In this document: piece by piece, positions 33,979-43,081 of the stretch
Position numbering within the stretch: the first letter of the stretch is position 1
How the letters are laid out: each line of letters starts with the position of its first letter
DNA from: JBMNPT01 sp050943735
Lineage (GTDB): Bacteria; Bacillota; Clostridia; Oscillospirales; RGIG577
DNA length: 64,000 bases
NCBI GenBank assembly: GCA_050943735.1
Contig: JBMNPT010000003.1
Coordinates: forward strand, 183,343-247,342
Direction of reading: 5' to 3'
Notes under the pieces: model-generated
Seen by the model: only the letters and a program-made list of their open reading frames with translations
What the model was told of the DNA's origin: nothing
Databases searched by the model: none
Program-made: the position numbers and the translations under genes

Positions 33979-35607
33979 TTACGATTTCCACTTCCACTGA
34001 GTGATGTTACCCAGCAGCGGCCAGTCGTGATGATAGCCAATCTGGGGCTTCATTTCCCCCACGTCCAGATCATCCCGTACAAAATACTGCTGGGTGGTGC
34101 CCACCAGCCAAACCCGGGCTACTTGTCCCTTGGAGCCCACGCCGGTTTCACCGTCCCACTGCACTTTTTTCCACTCTTCCATCGCCTCTTCGTTGGTGGA
34201 AGCGGACAGTGCCGCTTCAATATGCGCATCCACCGTGGGATCCGCAAAGCAGCAGGCATTGTGATAATCCACCGCCGCCATTTCTGAATAATAGTTGTAA
34301 TATAGCGCCTGAGGAGTGTTTCCACTGCAGGAATACATCACCGGCGTACTGTGCTGCACCAGATCGATATCATCCCAGCTCTTGCCCTGCACATTCACAC
34401 CAATTCCGATTTCCGCCAGCTGCTGCGCCACCCCCATGGATACCGCCTGCCGCTTGGAATCACCCGCAGGATAGAGCAGATCAAACACCGCTTCCACTCC
34501 GTTTTTGTCCACCGTTCCATCACCGTTGCTGTCTGTCCAACCCGCCTCTTCCAATATGGTACGGGCGGCTTCGGGATCTCCGGTTTTCACATAGGCGTCC
34601 GGATTCTCCCAGGGAGTGCCGGAAGTTTCGCTCTGTACAGGCGTTCCATAACCAAACAAAGCATCCTGCGCCAGCATTTCCCGATCCACAGCCACGTTGA
34701 TCGCCTGCCGGATGGCCAGGTCAGAGGTGACGTCATTGCCCATGGGCTCGCCGTCAAAGGTGGTTCCGCCCGCTGACGTATAGGGCAATGTCATGCCCAA
34801 TGACCCTGTAGTGGGATAGCTCTCCACATGCATGCCCGGAATGACAGTGCTTGCCAATTGAGGGGCCGTAGCTGCCACATCCACCTGCCCGCTCTGCGCA
34901 GCCAGAATGGCCTGATCTTCATCCATAAACAGTACAGTGATTCTGCGGAAATAGGGCTTCTCTCCATAATAATTGTCATTGCGTTCCAAAATACACTGTT
35001 GTCCCTTGTCCCACTGCACCAGCTTGTACGCACCGGTACCAATGGGATTTTCCGGATAAGTGGCAGGATCATAGCTGTCGCTGGGTACAATACCGACGCA
35101 GGTAGCGGTATGCAAAAAAGTGGACCGGGGCGTTTTCAGGGTAAACTGCACCGTATACTCATCCACTGCTGTCACATCCTGTAAAAAGGTAAGGTCCACT
35201 TCCGACTGGGATTCCTTAGCGGTGAGATAGGTGAAGACCACATCCTGAGCGTCCAGCGGTTCCCCGTTGGAAAACACAATTCCCTCCCGCAGCCGGAAAG
35301 TCCAGGTGAGCCCGTCCTCGCTCACTTCATATTTCTCAGCCAAATCTTCTATATAATTCTGCTGTGCGTCAGTGGTCATCAGCGCATTCTGAAAAACAGA
35401 AACGCCGTATTGTCCCCACCCCAACGTGGGATCAAATCCCATGGCAGGCTCGCCAATGAAGGCCACTACCAGTTCATCCGTCTGCTGCCGGTTTTGCTGA
35501 GACTGCTGTGTGGTGGTCTGCTGCGCGGTATCTCCTCCACAGCCTGTTAGCATCCCTGTCATCATTCCCAACGCCAATAATCCAGCAATCCATCTCTTTC
35601 TCATCAT
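33979..35607 (-). CDS. Peptide/nickel-type ABC transporter substrate-binding lipoprotein (family 5)
   Basis: 542 residues. The signal peptide ends in the lipobox GMLTGCGG. EVSEDGLTWTFRLREGIVFSNG and PIGTGAYKLVQWDKGQ are the SBP_bac_5 signatures shared by OppA, DppA and NikA. A Gln/Thr-rich linker follows the lipid anchor. The ligand (peptide, nickel chelate or other) cannot be settled from sequence. It is the first gene of the five-gene operon and is preceded by the attenuator-like leader at 35611-35803. Two ATGs (35607 and 35604) are usable. Confidence 0.92.
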   Translation of the reverse strand: MMRKRWIAGLLALGMMTGMLTGCGGDTAQQTTTQQSQQNRQQTDELVVAFIGEPAMGFDPTLGWGQYGVSVFQNALMTTDAQQNYIEDLAEKYEVSEDGLTWTFRLREGIVFSNGEPLDAQDVVFTYLTAKESQSEVDLTFLQDVTAVDEYTVQFTLKTPRSTFLHTATCVGIVPSDSYDPATYPENPIGTGAYKLVQWDKGQQCILERNDNYYGEKPYFRRITVLFMDEDQAILAAQSGQVDVAATAPQLASTVIPGMHVESYPTTGSLGMTLPYTSAGGTTFDGEPMGNDVTSDLAIRQAINVAVDREMLAQDALFGYGTPVQSETSGTPWENPDAYVKTGDPEAARTILEEAGWTDSNGDGTVDKNGVEAVFDLLYPAGDSKRQAVSMGVAQQLAEIGIGVNVQGKSWDDIDLVQHSTPVMYSCSGNTPQALYYNYYSEMAAVDYHNACCFADPTVDAHIEAALSASTNEEAMEEWKKVQWDGETGVGSKGQVARVWLVGTTQQYFVRDDLDVGEMKPQIGYHHDWPLLGNITQWKWKS

Positions 35608-35610
35608 CTT

Positions 35611-35697
35611 TCATCCTGTCCTTTCTGCATCCAGCCCATAAAAAAACCATGCAGGAACTGGCGGTTTTCTAACCGCAGCTACCTTCATGGTATCCAT
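35611..35697 (-). CDS. Candidate 28-residue leader peptide before the importer operon
   Basis: A small frame, MDTMKVAAVRKPPVPAWFFY and eight further residues ending in RTG. An internal ATG at 35688 gives a 25-residue version. It runs through the terminator hairpin at 35640-35691 and stops only 3 bases before the binding-protein ATG, an arrangement that suggests translational coupling or attenuation. No strong ribosome binding site precedes either ATG, and a frame this short can arise by chance. Confidence 0.3.
   Translation of the reverse strand: MDTMKVAAVRKPPVPAWFFYGLDAERTG
35640..35691 (-). terminator. Intrinsic terminator inside the importer leader
   Basis: On the minus strand ACCATG pairs with CATGGT, then an interrupted AGG.AGCTG/CAG..CCT helix and GCGGTT/AACCGC closed by a short loop, followed by seven T residues. 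It lies 33 bases upstream of the first structural gene, so full-length mRNA requires its bypass. Confidence 0.75.
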
Positions 35698-35774
35698 TAT
35701 TTCTATAGACGTTTGTTTTTTTAGCTTATTTCAACAAGCTTTCACTGTTCTTCTTGAACAGGATTATACATAAT

Positions 35775-35803
35775 AAAATACCAAACTATGTTTTTTTTGT
35801 CAA
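35775..35803 (-). promoter_or_regulatory. Sigma-A promoter of the peptide/nickel-type importer operon
   Basis: TTGACA (35798-35803), 17-base spacer ending in TGG, TATTTT (35775-35780), minus strand. The leader would be about 160 bases, with small hairpins CTGTTC/GAACAG and AGCTT/AAGCT before the terminator. The remaining AT-rich sequence up to 36079 shows nothing else recognisable. Confidence 0.6.
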
Positions 35804-36078
35804 GTAAAATACCCAAAACGCACAAAAATCTGAAATCACACATCCAGCTTTTTGGATTCTATGGTACTGGCAATTTTCTAGGTGATATTATACAATGAAA
35901 ATATATGGAGATTGTCTATTTAGCCGAAAAATGTGTTTTTTACTTAAAAATTTCTTCAATTTTTCTTTTCAAATACCTTTCCAATTTTAAACGCTGGCTT
36001 TAGACCGATTTGAGAAATTTATCATTGTATTTCTTCTGTTTTCGCTTAGATTCTTCATTTTTGAAAAAATCGAAGCAT

Positions 36079-36107
36079 TTGTTCAAAAAAAGGGAAAACG
36101 ATATACT
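36079..36107 (+). promoter_or_regulatory. Sigma-A promoter of the histidine kinase operon
   Basis: TTGTTC (36079-36084), 17-base spacer, TATACT (36102-36107). About 100 bases of leader follow before the kinase ATG, with GAGAGGAAG at 36178-36186 being too far to serve that ATG well. Confidence 0.65.
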
Positions 36108-36216
36108 ATGAAGTGTAAAAGGAACACATCCGATGCAAATTCGAAGATTCCTCACAACGTCTCCATTGACTATTTAGAGAGGAAGCGCTTTTGATACATA
36201 AAAGCCGAACAAAGCC

Positions 36217-38076
36217 ATGTTTCGTACATTAAAAAGTCGAGTATCTCTGGTATATGGCAGTCTGGTGATTATCATTGCTGTGTTGGGAGTTTTCTCCTTG
36301 CTCAGTATGTTTCAAATCAGCCAAGCAGTGGACGGTTTGATTATCACCAACTACCACAGCATTCAACGGTTACGCCATATGGACTCCGCACTTTCGGAAC
36401 AGCGTGTGGCCATTCTGGAATACATTTACGGAGTAGAAGACAGCACTCCCCAAACAAAATTTGCTCAGCAGAAAACTCTATTTCAAAGCAATTTTTCCAC
36501 TGAGTACAGCACCATCATTATTCCCTCGGAAATGCGGCTGATTACCAATATTCAAACCACCTATAGTGATTTTGAAGCCATGTATCAGCATCTTCTGAAC
36601 TTTGACATGGAAAATCCCCAAGAGGCACAGCAGGCTCGGAATTATTATACCGACAGCATCTTGCCTCAAATTCAAAAAGTTCGGGTGGAAATTGACGCTC
36701 TGCGTTCTTCCAATGAGAATTCCCTTTTCTCCAGAAAATTGGTAGTAAAAGATGTTATCACCCGTTCCATTTATATCTTAGGATTTTTATTTGTCATCTC
36801 CATTATTATCAGTTATTTCACATCTCGTATGTACACTGATAAGTTGTTCCGTCCGCTGTATGAGGTCACTCAAAACCTCAAGGCAGTGCGACAGGGCAAT
36901 ATGAACCGCAAATCGGCGGTACGTACACAGGATGAGTTAGGTCTTCTTTCCACCGAATTCAACAACATGATGCAGCGTTTGGCGGAATTTGAGGAAAGTA
37001 CACTGGGACAGGTAATCAGCGAAAAAAACAAAACCCGTTCTATTGTGCGAAGCATTACAGAACCTATGATCATTCTGGATGCACAGTATCGAGTTACCCT
37101 GCTCAATCATTCTTTTGAGAATTTGTTTCATATTTTATTGGCAGAAGCACAAGATCAATACTTTTTGGATGTGCTGGCCAAAAGCAGCCTGCGCACTGTA
37201 ATGTCGCAAATTGCCTTTCAGGCTGAAGTCTATACCGAACGAGTCATCTCTTTGGAACTAGACGGTGAAGAACATTTTTACAATGTTATGGTCACCCCCA
37301 TCCGTTATGAAGATACATCCAATAATTTTGTGATCATTGTCTTTTATGATATTACAGAACTCAAAAAACTGGAGCGCATGAAAAGTGATTTCATTGCCAC
37401 CATTTCTCACGAGTTCAAAACCCCCCTCACCTCCATGGTCATGGGTGTGGATTTATTGGACAATGATGCTCTTGGCAGCTTAAGTGCTGATCAACAGGAA
37501 ATTATCGAAACTCTCCGGGAAGATTTGGAGCGGATGTGCACACTGGTCAATGATCTGTTGGAGCTGTCCAAAATTGAATCTTCCAAAATGATTTATCAAT
37601 TTGAAGAGGTGGATGTGGTTTCCGCCATCCACACTTCCCTGCGTCAATTTTATCCCATAGCGGAAAAAACTGGTGTAACCATTTACACCCAACTGCAAGA
37701 CAACATTCCTCCTATCACCGCTGATCTTTCTAAAATCATCTGGGTGATGAACAACCTTCTTTCCAATGCCATTAAGTATACCAAAGAAGGTGATAGCGTC
37801 ACTGTCCGCTGCTGGCAGGATTCCCTGCACGTCACAGTGGAAGTAGAAGATACTGGTGTGGGAATCCCTAAAGAATTCCTGGAACGCATTTTTGAAAAGT
37901 ATGTTCATGTAAACAATTACGATTTGGAAATGCGTGGCAGTGGTTTAGGGCTGGCAGTTTCCAAAGAAATCATCACTGCCCATCATGGCACCATTCGCTG
38001 TGAAAGTGATTTGAATCAGGGCAGCAAATTCATCTTTACTCTTCCGCTTCATTTTTCCACGGAAGAACAACCCTAA
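36217..38076 (+). CDS. Membrane sensor histidine kinase with HAMP and PAS domains
   Basis: 619 residues. A first membrane helix (about 9-32), an extracytoplasmic helical sensor of ~150 residues, a second helix (about 182-205), HAMP, and a PAS domain (about 275-390) precede the kinase core. The phosphoacceptor is His398 in TISHEFKTPLTSM. The ATPase shows NNLLSNAIKYT (N box), EDTGVGIP (G1) and GSGLGLAVSKEI (G2). The start lacks a strong ribosome binding site but is the first in-frame ATG after a stop. It is followed by its response regulator after 9 bases. Confidence 0.93.
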   Translation: MFRTLKSRVSLVYGSLVIIIAVLGVFSLLSMFQISQAVDGLIITNYHSIQRLRHMDSALSEQRVAILEYIYGVEDSTPQTKFAQQKTLFQSNFSTEYSTIIIPSEMRLITNIQTTYSDFEAMYQHLLNFDMENPQEAQQARNYYTDSILPQIQKVRVEIDALRSSNENSLFSRKLVVKDVITRSIYILGFLFVISIIISYFTSRMYTDKLFRPLYEVTQNLKAVRQGNMNRKSAVRTQDELGLLSTEFNNMMQRLAEFEESTLGQVISEKNKTRSIVRSITEPMIILDAQYRVTLLNHSFENLFHILLAEAQDQYFLDVLAKSSLRTVMSQIAFQAEVYTERVISLELDGEEHFYNVMVTPIRYEDTSNNFVIIVFYDITELKKLERMKSDFIATISHEFKTPLTSMVMGVDLLDNDALGSLSADQQEIIETLREDLERMCTLVNDLLELSKIESSKMIYQFEEVDVVSAIHTSLRQFYPIAEKTGVTIYTQLQDNIPPITADLSKIIWVMNNLLSNAIKYTKEGDSVTVRCWQDSLHVTVEVEDTGVGIPKEFLERIFEKYVHVNNYDLEMRGSGLGLAVSKEIITAHHGTIRCESDLNQGSKFIFTLPLHFSTEEQP

Positions 38077-38085
38077 GGAGTTACC

Positions 38086-38667
38086 ATGAAGAAAGTTCTC
38101 ATTGTTGATGATACGAAAAATATCCGATTGCTTCTCACAAAATGTCTGGAGTTGGAAGGATATTCCGTCGTTACCGCCACAAACGGCCGGGAAGGCTTGG
38201 AGCAATTGCTTCAAACCCCCTTTGATCTGGCTTTTCTGGATATCAAGCTTCCGGAAATCAGTGGTACGGAAGTATTACGCCGGGCACGTGCGGCTGGTAT
38301 CATGACACCCGTCATTATCATTACCGCCTACCCCACTGTGAAAAACGCTGTGGAATGCACCCAATTGGGAGCCATTACATATCTGCAAAAACCTTTTACT
38401 GCGGACCGTCTCAAAGTGGTACTCAGCCAACTCAATCTAACCACTGAGACACCGGCTCCTGATACCACTTATGCACTTCTGGATGCTGTACAACAGCAAC
38501 TGAAACAGGGCCGTCCTCAAGCCGCACTGGATCAGCTCCAGGAATTGTTGGCCAAATCCCCTACCAATGGAAAAATCTACGCTCTGATGGCCCAGGCCTA
38601 TCGAGCATTGGGAGACGAGGAAAACGCCAACCGCATGCTGGCAGCCAGCGAAATTTTTCTTCATTAA
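38086..38667 (+). CDS. Response regulator with C-terminal TPR-like domain, no DNA-binding domain
   Basis: 193 residues. The receiver (1-120) has LIVDDTKN, phosphorylation site Asp52 (LAFLDIKLP), the conserved Thr in IIITAYPT and Lys in LQKPF. After a Thr/Pro linker, residues ~130-193 form helical repeats resembling TPRs (RPQAALDQLQELLAKSPTNG, KIYALMAQAYRALGDEENAN). No helix-turn-helix, GGDEF or enzyme domain follows, so output is probably by protein-protein contact. It is co-transcribed with the kinase. Confidence 0.88.
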   Translation: MKKVLIVDDTKNIRLLLTKCLELEGYSVVTATNGREGLEQLLQTPFDLAFLDIKLPEISGTEVLRRARAAGIMTPVIIITAYPTVKNAVECTQLGAITYLQKPFTADRLKVVLSQLNLTTETPAPDTTYALLDAVQQQLKQGRPQAALDQLQELLAKSPTNGKIYALMAQAYRALGDEENANRMLAASEIFLH

Positions 38668-38704
38668 GTGTATCGGCGTCATCGCCATTGACGCTGCCAT
38701 ACAA

Positions 38705-38746
38705 AAAACGGCCGTCCTGATCCGGATAAGGGCTCCGGCTGTTTTC
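38705..38746 (+). terminator. Probable terminator after the two-component genes
   Basis: AAAACGGCCG pairs with CGGCTGTTTT (one G-U pair) around a 21-base loop that can pair further. The T tract is short (TTTT), so termination may be partial and allow some readthrough into the next gene. Confidence 0.5.
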
Positions 38747-38788
38747 AAAAAAAATTAAGCTCAAATATTGAAATCAGGAGGTTTCATT

Positions 38789-39397
38789 ATGAACAACGCA
38801 TTGCAAGAACTGCTGAGAAAAGACGAAAAGATTGTTTGGGAAGGCACTCCTTCCAAAGATATCAAGGCCTTTGAAGCACCCTACTCCACCAAGATCATGA
38901 TTCGCTTTGTTATCTCTTTAATTCTGGTCGGCTTTGGAGTATACTACATGGCCGTTATGGGACCCAGCCTGGGGAACGATGCTGGAATGTCCTTTAGTGT
39001 TGCCGCATTCTTCTTCATCATTGGCATCTACACTTCTGTTTCTCCCTTCCTGGCTGTGAAGCGCCTGACTTCCAAGACTCACTACTACATCACCAACCAG
39101 CGTTTCATCACTGTGATGGGTGGTAACAACCCCAACATCACCTACCGTGAATTCAACGACATCACCGAGGCTACCATTGATCTGCGCTCCTCTGATCGCG
39201 CTGACCTGTACATTGTTCCGATGACCAAGCAGATTTACAACCACAGCCGCGACTTTGTTCGTCCCTATCGTGAAGAAGACAAGATGGCTCCCATGGTGTT
39301 CTGCGGTATTGAAAACGCATTTGAAGCTTGCGATTTCTTCCCCACTCACATTGCCATCAATCGCAACACTTCTGCAAATCCTGTGTTTACCAACTGA
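38789..39397 (+). CDS. Small membrane protein with bacterial PH-like domain
   Basis: 202 residues from the ATG at 38789, 7 bases after AGGAGG. A short N-terminal RKDEKIVWEGTPSKD is a typical start of bPH proteins. Two hydrophobic helices (about 38-60 and 72-95) are followed by a PH-like beta domain starting KTHYYITNQRFITVMG. Codons are strongly biased (AAC, ATC, GGT, CGT, AAG), more than in neighbours, suggesting high expression. Function is unknown; it is alone between two terminators. Confidence 0.7.
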   Translation: MNNALQELLRKDEKIVWEGTPSKDIKAFEAPYSTKIMIRFVISLILVGFGVYYMAVMGPSLGNDAGMSFSVAAFFFIIGIYTSVSPFLAVKRLTSKTHYYITNQRFITVMGGNNPNITYREFNDITEATIDLRSSDRADLYIVPMTKQIYNHSRDFVRPYREEDKMAPMVFCGIENAFEACDFFPTHIAINRNTSANPVFTN

Positions 39398-39427
39398 CAT
39401 CTCCCTTCCTTTTCATTCATAACTCTG

Positions 39428-39459
39428 AAAAAACCCTGGTTTTATTACCAGGGTTTTTT
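39428..39459 (+). terminator. Terminator after the PH-like gene
   Basis: 12-bp perfect stem AAAAAACCCTGG/CCAGGGTTTTTT with 8-base loop. Confidence 0.8.
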
Positions 39460-39464
39460 CATAT

Positions 39465-39504
39465 AAAAAAGCAGCTCCGGAACTCAATTCCGGAGCTGCT
39501 TTTT
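39465..39504 (-). terminator. Terminator after nadE
   Basis: 17-bp stem (39466-39482 with 39488-39504) with CTCAA loop and T-run on the minus strand; it overlaps the nadE stop codon. Confidence 0.8.
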
Positions 39505-41437
39505 ACTGTTCCTGTAAATCCTCTACTTCCTGCTGCCAGAGGGTCCAGCAGGCGTCACTGGGCATACGCCAATCTCCTCGGGGAGAAAGACTCACCGATC
39601 CTACCTTCGGTCCGTCCGGCACACAGCTGCGCTTAAACTGCTGCGCAAAGAAACGGCGATAGAAAGTAGACAGCCACTGTAAAATAGTGTCCCGATCGTA
39701 CACGCCCTGAAATGCGTGACAAGCCAGGTGGAAGACTTTGGAGGGAGTGAAGCCCCAGCGGATTCCATAGTACAAGTAGAAATCATGCAGCTCGTAAGGC
39801 CCCACAATATCTTCTGTCTTCTGGGCAATCTCCCCTTCGGAAGGCGGAAGAAGTTCAGGGCTCACCGGAGTATCCAAAATGTCATACAGTACATCCCGCA
39901 GAGCTGCCTGCTCTTTGCAATCCAACGCCCCATGGTCCGCTACATACTTCACAATATGGCGAATCAGCGTCTTGGGAATCGAAGCATTGACACCATACAT
40001 GGACATGTGATCCCCATTGTAGGTGGCCCATCCCAGCGCCAGCTCTGACAAATCTCCGGTGCCTACCACCAAACCACTGGTTTCGTTGGCAATATCCATG
40101 ATGATTTGTGTTCTCTCCCGAGCCTGAGAATTCTCATATACCACATTGTGATTGTCCGGATCGTGACCAATGTCTGCGAAATGCTGTTCCACCGCGGCTT
40201 TGATATCCACCTGCCGCAGCTCTACTCCCAGCAGTTCAGAGAGTTTTTCCGCATTTCCCTTGGTACGGGCTGTGGTTCCAAAGCAGGGCATGGTCACTGC
40301 AATTACGTCTGTACGGGGACGTTTCAGCAAGTCCATCGCCTTGGCTGCCACCAACAACGCCAAACAGGAATCCAATCCACCCGAAATACCGATCACTGCT
40401 GTTTTTGCGTGAGAATGAGCCAATCGTTTTTTCAGTCCCATGGACTGGATGGTCAAAATGTCTTCACAGCGGCTTTCCCGATCCGCAGTATCTGCCGGAA
40501 TGAAAGGCAGTGCCGGAATGGTCCGGGTCAGCGGTGTTTCTTCCAGATGCAGGTGGAATGGGATATACTGATACCCCTCTTCACAGGTATGGAAAGTGGT
40601 ATTTTTACGCCGTTCCATCTCCAACCGCTGCACGTCCACTTCGGTGACAGCCCATTCTCCGGAAAACCTCCGGTTTTCCTGGAGCAGTACGCCATTTTCC
40701 GCAATCAGGTTATGTCCCGCGAAAACCATATCGGTGGTGGATTCCCCCTCCCCTGCGTCGCAGTACACATAACCGCACAGCAGTCTGGCAGACTGTCCTG
40801 TCACCAGCATCCGGCGGTATTCCTCTTTCCCCACTGTTTCGTCACTGGCGGACAAATTGAGAATCAAAGTAGCTCCTGCCGCAGTATGGCTTACCGAAGG
40901 CTGTACCGGCGCCCACAGATCCTCACAGATTTCCACCGCCAGTTTCAGTTCTTCCACTTCCTCGCAGCAAAAGATCAGACGTGTGCCAAATGGAATATTT
41001 TCCTGGCCCGCCAAAGATACCAAGTCAGTTTCTTCGGGCGCAGGGTTAAAATGGCGTCTTTCATAAAATTCATTGTAATTGGGCAAATGAGTTTTAGGGA
41101 CCACTCCCAAAATCTTTCCGCGGTGCATCACCACAGCACAATTGTATAGCTTTCCAAGCTTGGAAACAGGTGCGCCCACCACTGCAATGCCATCCCAGTG
41201 ACGGGTGGCATTGACTACATCTGCCAAGCTACGCTCCATGCCATCCAGTAGAGTTTTTTGTAAAAACAGATCTCCACAGGTATAGCCGGTCATACTCAAT
41301 TCAGGCAATACCAATACACGCACTCCCTGTTCTCTGGCATGGGCCAACACCCGCAAAATTTCACTGGCATTGTACGGGCAATCTGCCACTTTCAGCCTCG
41401 GACTGGCTGCTGCAACTTTAATAAATCCAAATTTCAT
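39503..41437 (-). CDS. nadE: Glutamine-dependent NAD+ synthetase
   Basis: 644 residues, fused glutaminase-synthetase form. The N-terminal nitrilase domain carries the Glu (LPELSMTGYTCGD), Lys (VPKTHLPNYNEFYE) and Cys (EICEDLWAP) triad. The synthetase has the PP-loop GISGGLDSCLAL and GTGDLSELALGWATYNGDH. It converts deamido-NAD, ATP and glutamine to NAD. TGGAGG lies 8 bases before the ATG. The gene is monocistronic. Confidence 0.97.
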   Translation of the reverse strand: MKFGFIKVAAASPRLKVADCPYNASEILRVLAHAREQGVRVLVLPELSMTGYTCGDLFLQKTLLDGMERSLADVVNATRHWDGIAVVGAPVSKLGKLYNCAVVMHRGKILGVVPKTHLPNYNEFYERRHFNPAPEETDLVSLAGQENIPFGTRLIFCCEEVEELKLAVEICEDLWAPVQPSVSHTAAGATLILNLSASDETVGKEEYRRMLVTGQSARLLCGYVYCDAGEGESTTDMVFAGHNLIAENGVLLQENRRFSGEWAVTEVDVQRLEMERRKNTTFHTCEEGYQYIPFHLHLEETPLTRTIPALPFIPADTADRESRCEDILTIQSMGLKKRLAHSHAKTAVIGISGGLDSCLALLVAAKAMDLLKRPRTDVIAVTMPCFGTTARTKGNAEKLSELLGVELRQVDIKAAVEQHFADIGHDPDNHNVVYENSQARERTQIIMDIANETSGLVVGTGDLSELALGWATYNGDHMSMYGVNASIPKTLIRHIVKYVADHGALDCKEQAALRDVLYDILDTPVSPELLPPSEGEIAQKTEDIVGPYELHDFYLYYGIRWGFTPSKVFHLACHAFQGVYDRDTILQWLSTFYRRFFAQQFKRSCVPDGPKVGSVSLSPRGDWRMPSDACWTLWQQEVEDLQEQ

Positions 41438-41566
41438 TGCTATACCTCCAAAAATCCAGTATACTGGTAGTATAGCATACTTCTGCCACTTTTTTTAGAG
41501 GCAATTGCAAAAAATCAACAATCTTGACAGAATTGTTAAATTTTTAAGAACACTTTCCTCAATTCA

Positions 41567-41595
41567 TTGCATCCAGAAAGTGGGTGTGCTATACT
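41567..41595 (+). promoter_or_regulatory. Sigma-A promoter of citrate synthase
   Basis: TTGCAT (41567-41572), 17-base spacer, TATACT (41590-41595), about 76 bases before the start codon. Confidence 0.7.
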
Positions 41596-41670
41596 ACAAA
41601 CATACCCAATATATATATAAGTTGTCAGTTTGTGACATTGATTGATAAAATGACAAAGGAGTGACCCCAT

Positions 41671-43044
41671 ATGATGCAGCATCCCAACATTTATTCGGAA
41701 ATTACCCCCCAGATTCAGCAGCTGAGCCAACTTTGCAGAGAGACCGGAACCATTGACCCTACACTGTATGAAAAATATGATGTAAAACGTGGTCTGCGTG
41801 ATCTCAACGGCCGGGGTGTACTCACTGGCCTCACTGAAATTTCCGACGTCAACGCCACCAAAGAGGTGGACGGCAAACTGGTACCCTGCAGCGGCAAACT
41901 GTATTACCGCGGGGTGGATATGGAAGAACTGGTGGCTGGATTTATCAAAGACAAGCGATTTGGCTTTGAGGAAACCACCTACCTACTGCTCTTTGGCAAG
42001 CTCCCCAATCGTGAACAGCTGGCTGAATTTACAAAAATGCTCTCCTTTTACCGCTCACTGCCTACCAGCTTTGTGCGGGATATCATCATGAAAGCACCCA
42101 GCCCTGACATGATGAATACATTGGCGCGCAGTGTACTCACACTCTATTCCTATGACGATTTTGCCAACGATATCTCCATTCCCAATGTACTGCGGCAATG
42201 CCTGCAGCTCATTGCGCTGTTTCCCCTTCTCTCTGTATATGGCTATCAGGCATATCGTCACTATCACGACGGCCAGAGTCTGTTCATTCACACTCCTCAG
42301 GAAAACCTCTCCACCGCAGAGAATATTCTCTATATGCTGCGGGCAGACAGCAAATACACCGAGCTGGAAGCACGTATTCTGGATTTGGCGCTTGTCATTC
42401 ACGCAGAACATGGCGGCGGCAACAACTCCACCTTTACCACCCATGTGGTATCCTCTTCCGGAACTGACACCTACTCCACTGTAGCCGCTTCTCTGGGTTC
42501 TCTCAAGGGCCCCAAACATGGCGGCGCCAATATCAAGGTGGTGCAGATGTTTGAAGATATGAAAGCCACCGTCAAAGACTGGAAAGACGACGAGGAAGTG
42601 GCGGCCTACTTGGAAGCTCTGCTGGAAAAACGGGCTTTCGACAATGCCGGTCTCATCTACGGCATCGGCCATGCGGTCTATTCGGTTTCCGATCCTCGTG
42701 CCCGCGTATTCCGCAGTTTTGTGGAAAAACTTTCGGTGGAAAAAGGCATGCAAGACGAATTCCAGTTATATGCTAAAGTGGAACAGCTGGCCCCCGAAGT
42801 CATCGCCAAAGTACGGCGCATGTACAAAGGCGTCAGTGCCAATGTGGACTTCTACAGCGGATTTGTATATCGCATGCTGGGACTTCCTCTGGAACTGTAC
42901 ACTCCCATTTTTGCCATTGCCCGTATTTCCGGCTGGAGTGCACACCGCATTGAAGAACTGCTGGGAGGCAGCAAAATCATTCGTCCTGCCTACCGCAATG
43001 TTCATCCCCATGTTCCCTATACTCCTCTGGATGAGAGAAGCTGA
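41671..43044 (+). CDS. gltA: Citrate (Si)-synthase / 2-methylcitrate synthase family
   Basis: 457 residues. KLYYRGVDMEELV and FEETTYLLLFGKLPN are conserved in the small N-terminal part. IHAEHGGGNNSTFTTHVVSSSGTDTYS includes the catalytic His of the HGGGN region, GPKHGGANIKV the second His, and YGIGHAVYSVSDPRA the third, with catalytic Asp after it. The N-terminal extension is typical of Clostridia enzymes. It condenses oxaloacetate and acetyl-CoA, probably for glutamate synthesis. Monocistronic; AAAGGAGTG precedes the ATG. Confidence 0.93.
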   Translation: MMQHPNIYSEITPQIQQLSQLCRETGTIDPTLYEKYDVKRGLRDLNGRGVLTGLTEISDVNATKEVDGKLVPCSGKLYYRGVDMEELVAGFIKDKRFGFEETTYLLLFGKLPNREQLAEFTKMLSFYRSLPTSFVRDIIMKAPSPDMMNTLARSVLTLYSYDDFANDISIPNVLRQCLQLIALFPLLSVYGYQAYRHYHDGQSLFIHTPQENLSTAENILYMLRADSKYTELEARILDLALVIHAEHGGGNNSTFTTHVVSSSGTDTYSTVAASLGSLKGPKHGGANIKVVQMFEDMKATVKDWKDDEEVAAYLEALLEKRAFDNAGLIYGIGHAVYSVSDPRARVFRSFVEKLSVEKGMQDEFQLYAKVEQLAPEVIAKVRRMYKGVSANVDFYSGFVYRMLGLPLELYTPIFAIARISGWSAHRIEELLGGSKIIRPAYRNVHPHVPYTPLDERS

Positions 43045-43046
43045 TA

Positions 43047-43080
43047 AAAACCCGGAAAGGAAGATTCCTTTCCGGGTTTT
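43047..43080. terminator. Terminator after citrate synthase, usable from both sides
   Basis: Near-perfect palindrome AAAACCCGGAAAGGAA/TTCCTTTCCGGGTTTT; inner pairs open to form the loop. It also lies 2 bases from the PAP2 stop codon on the other strand. Confidence 0.8.
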
Positions 43081-43081
43081 G

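Noticed and set aside
35640..35803. Known metal riboswitch (NiCo or Mn) in the importer leader
   Set aside because: The leader hairpins do not show motifs I can match to those families, so the terminator is reported without a ligand.
41456..41467. CCAGTATACTGG palindrome near the nadE start as an operator
   Set aside because: A 12-base palindrome overlapping an AT-rich promoter is not rare enough, and no NAD regulator gene is nearby to support it.
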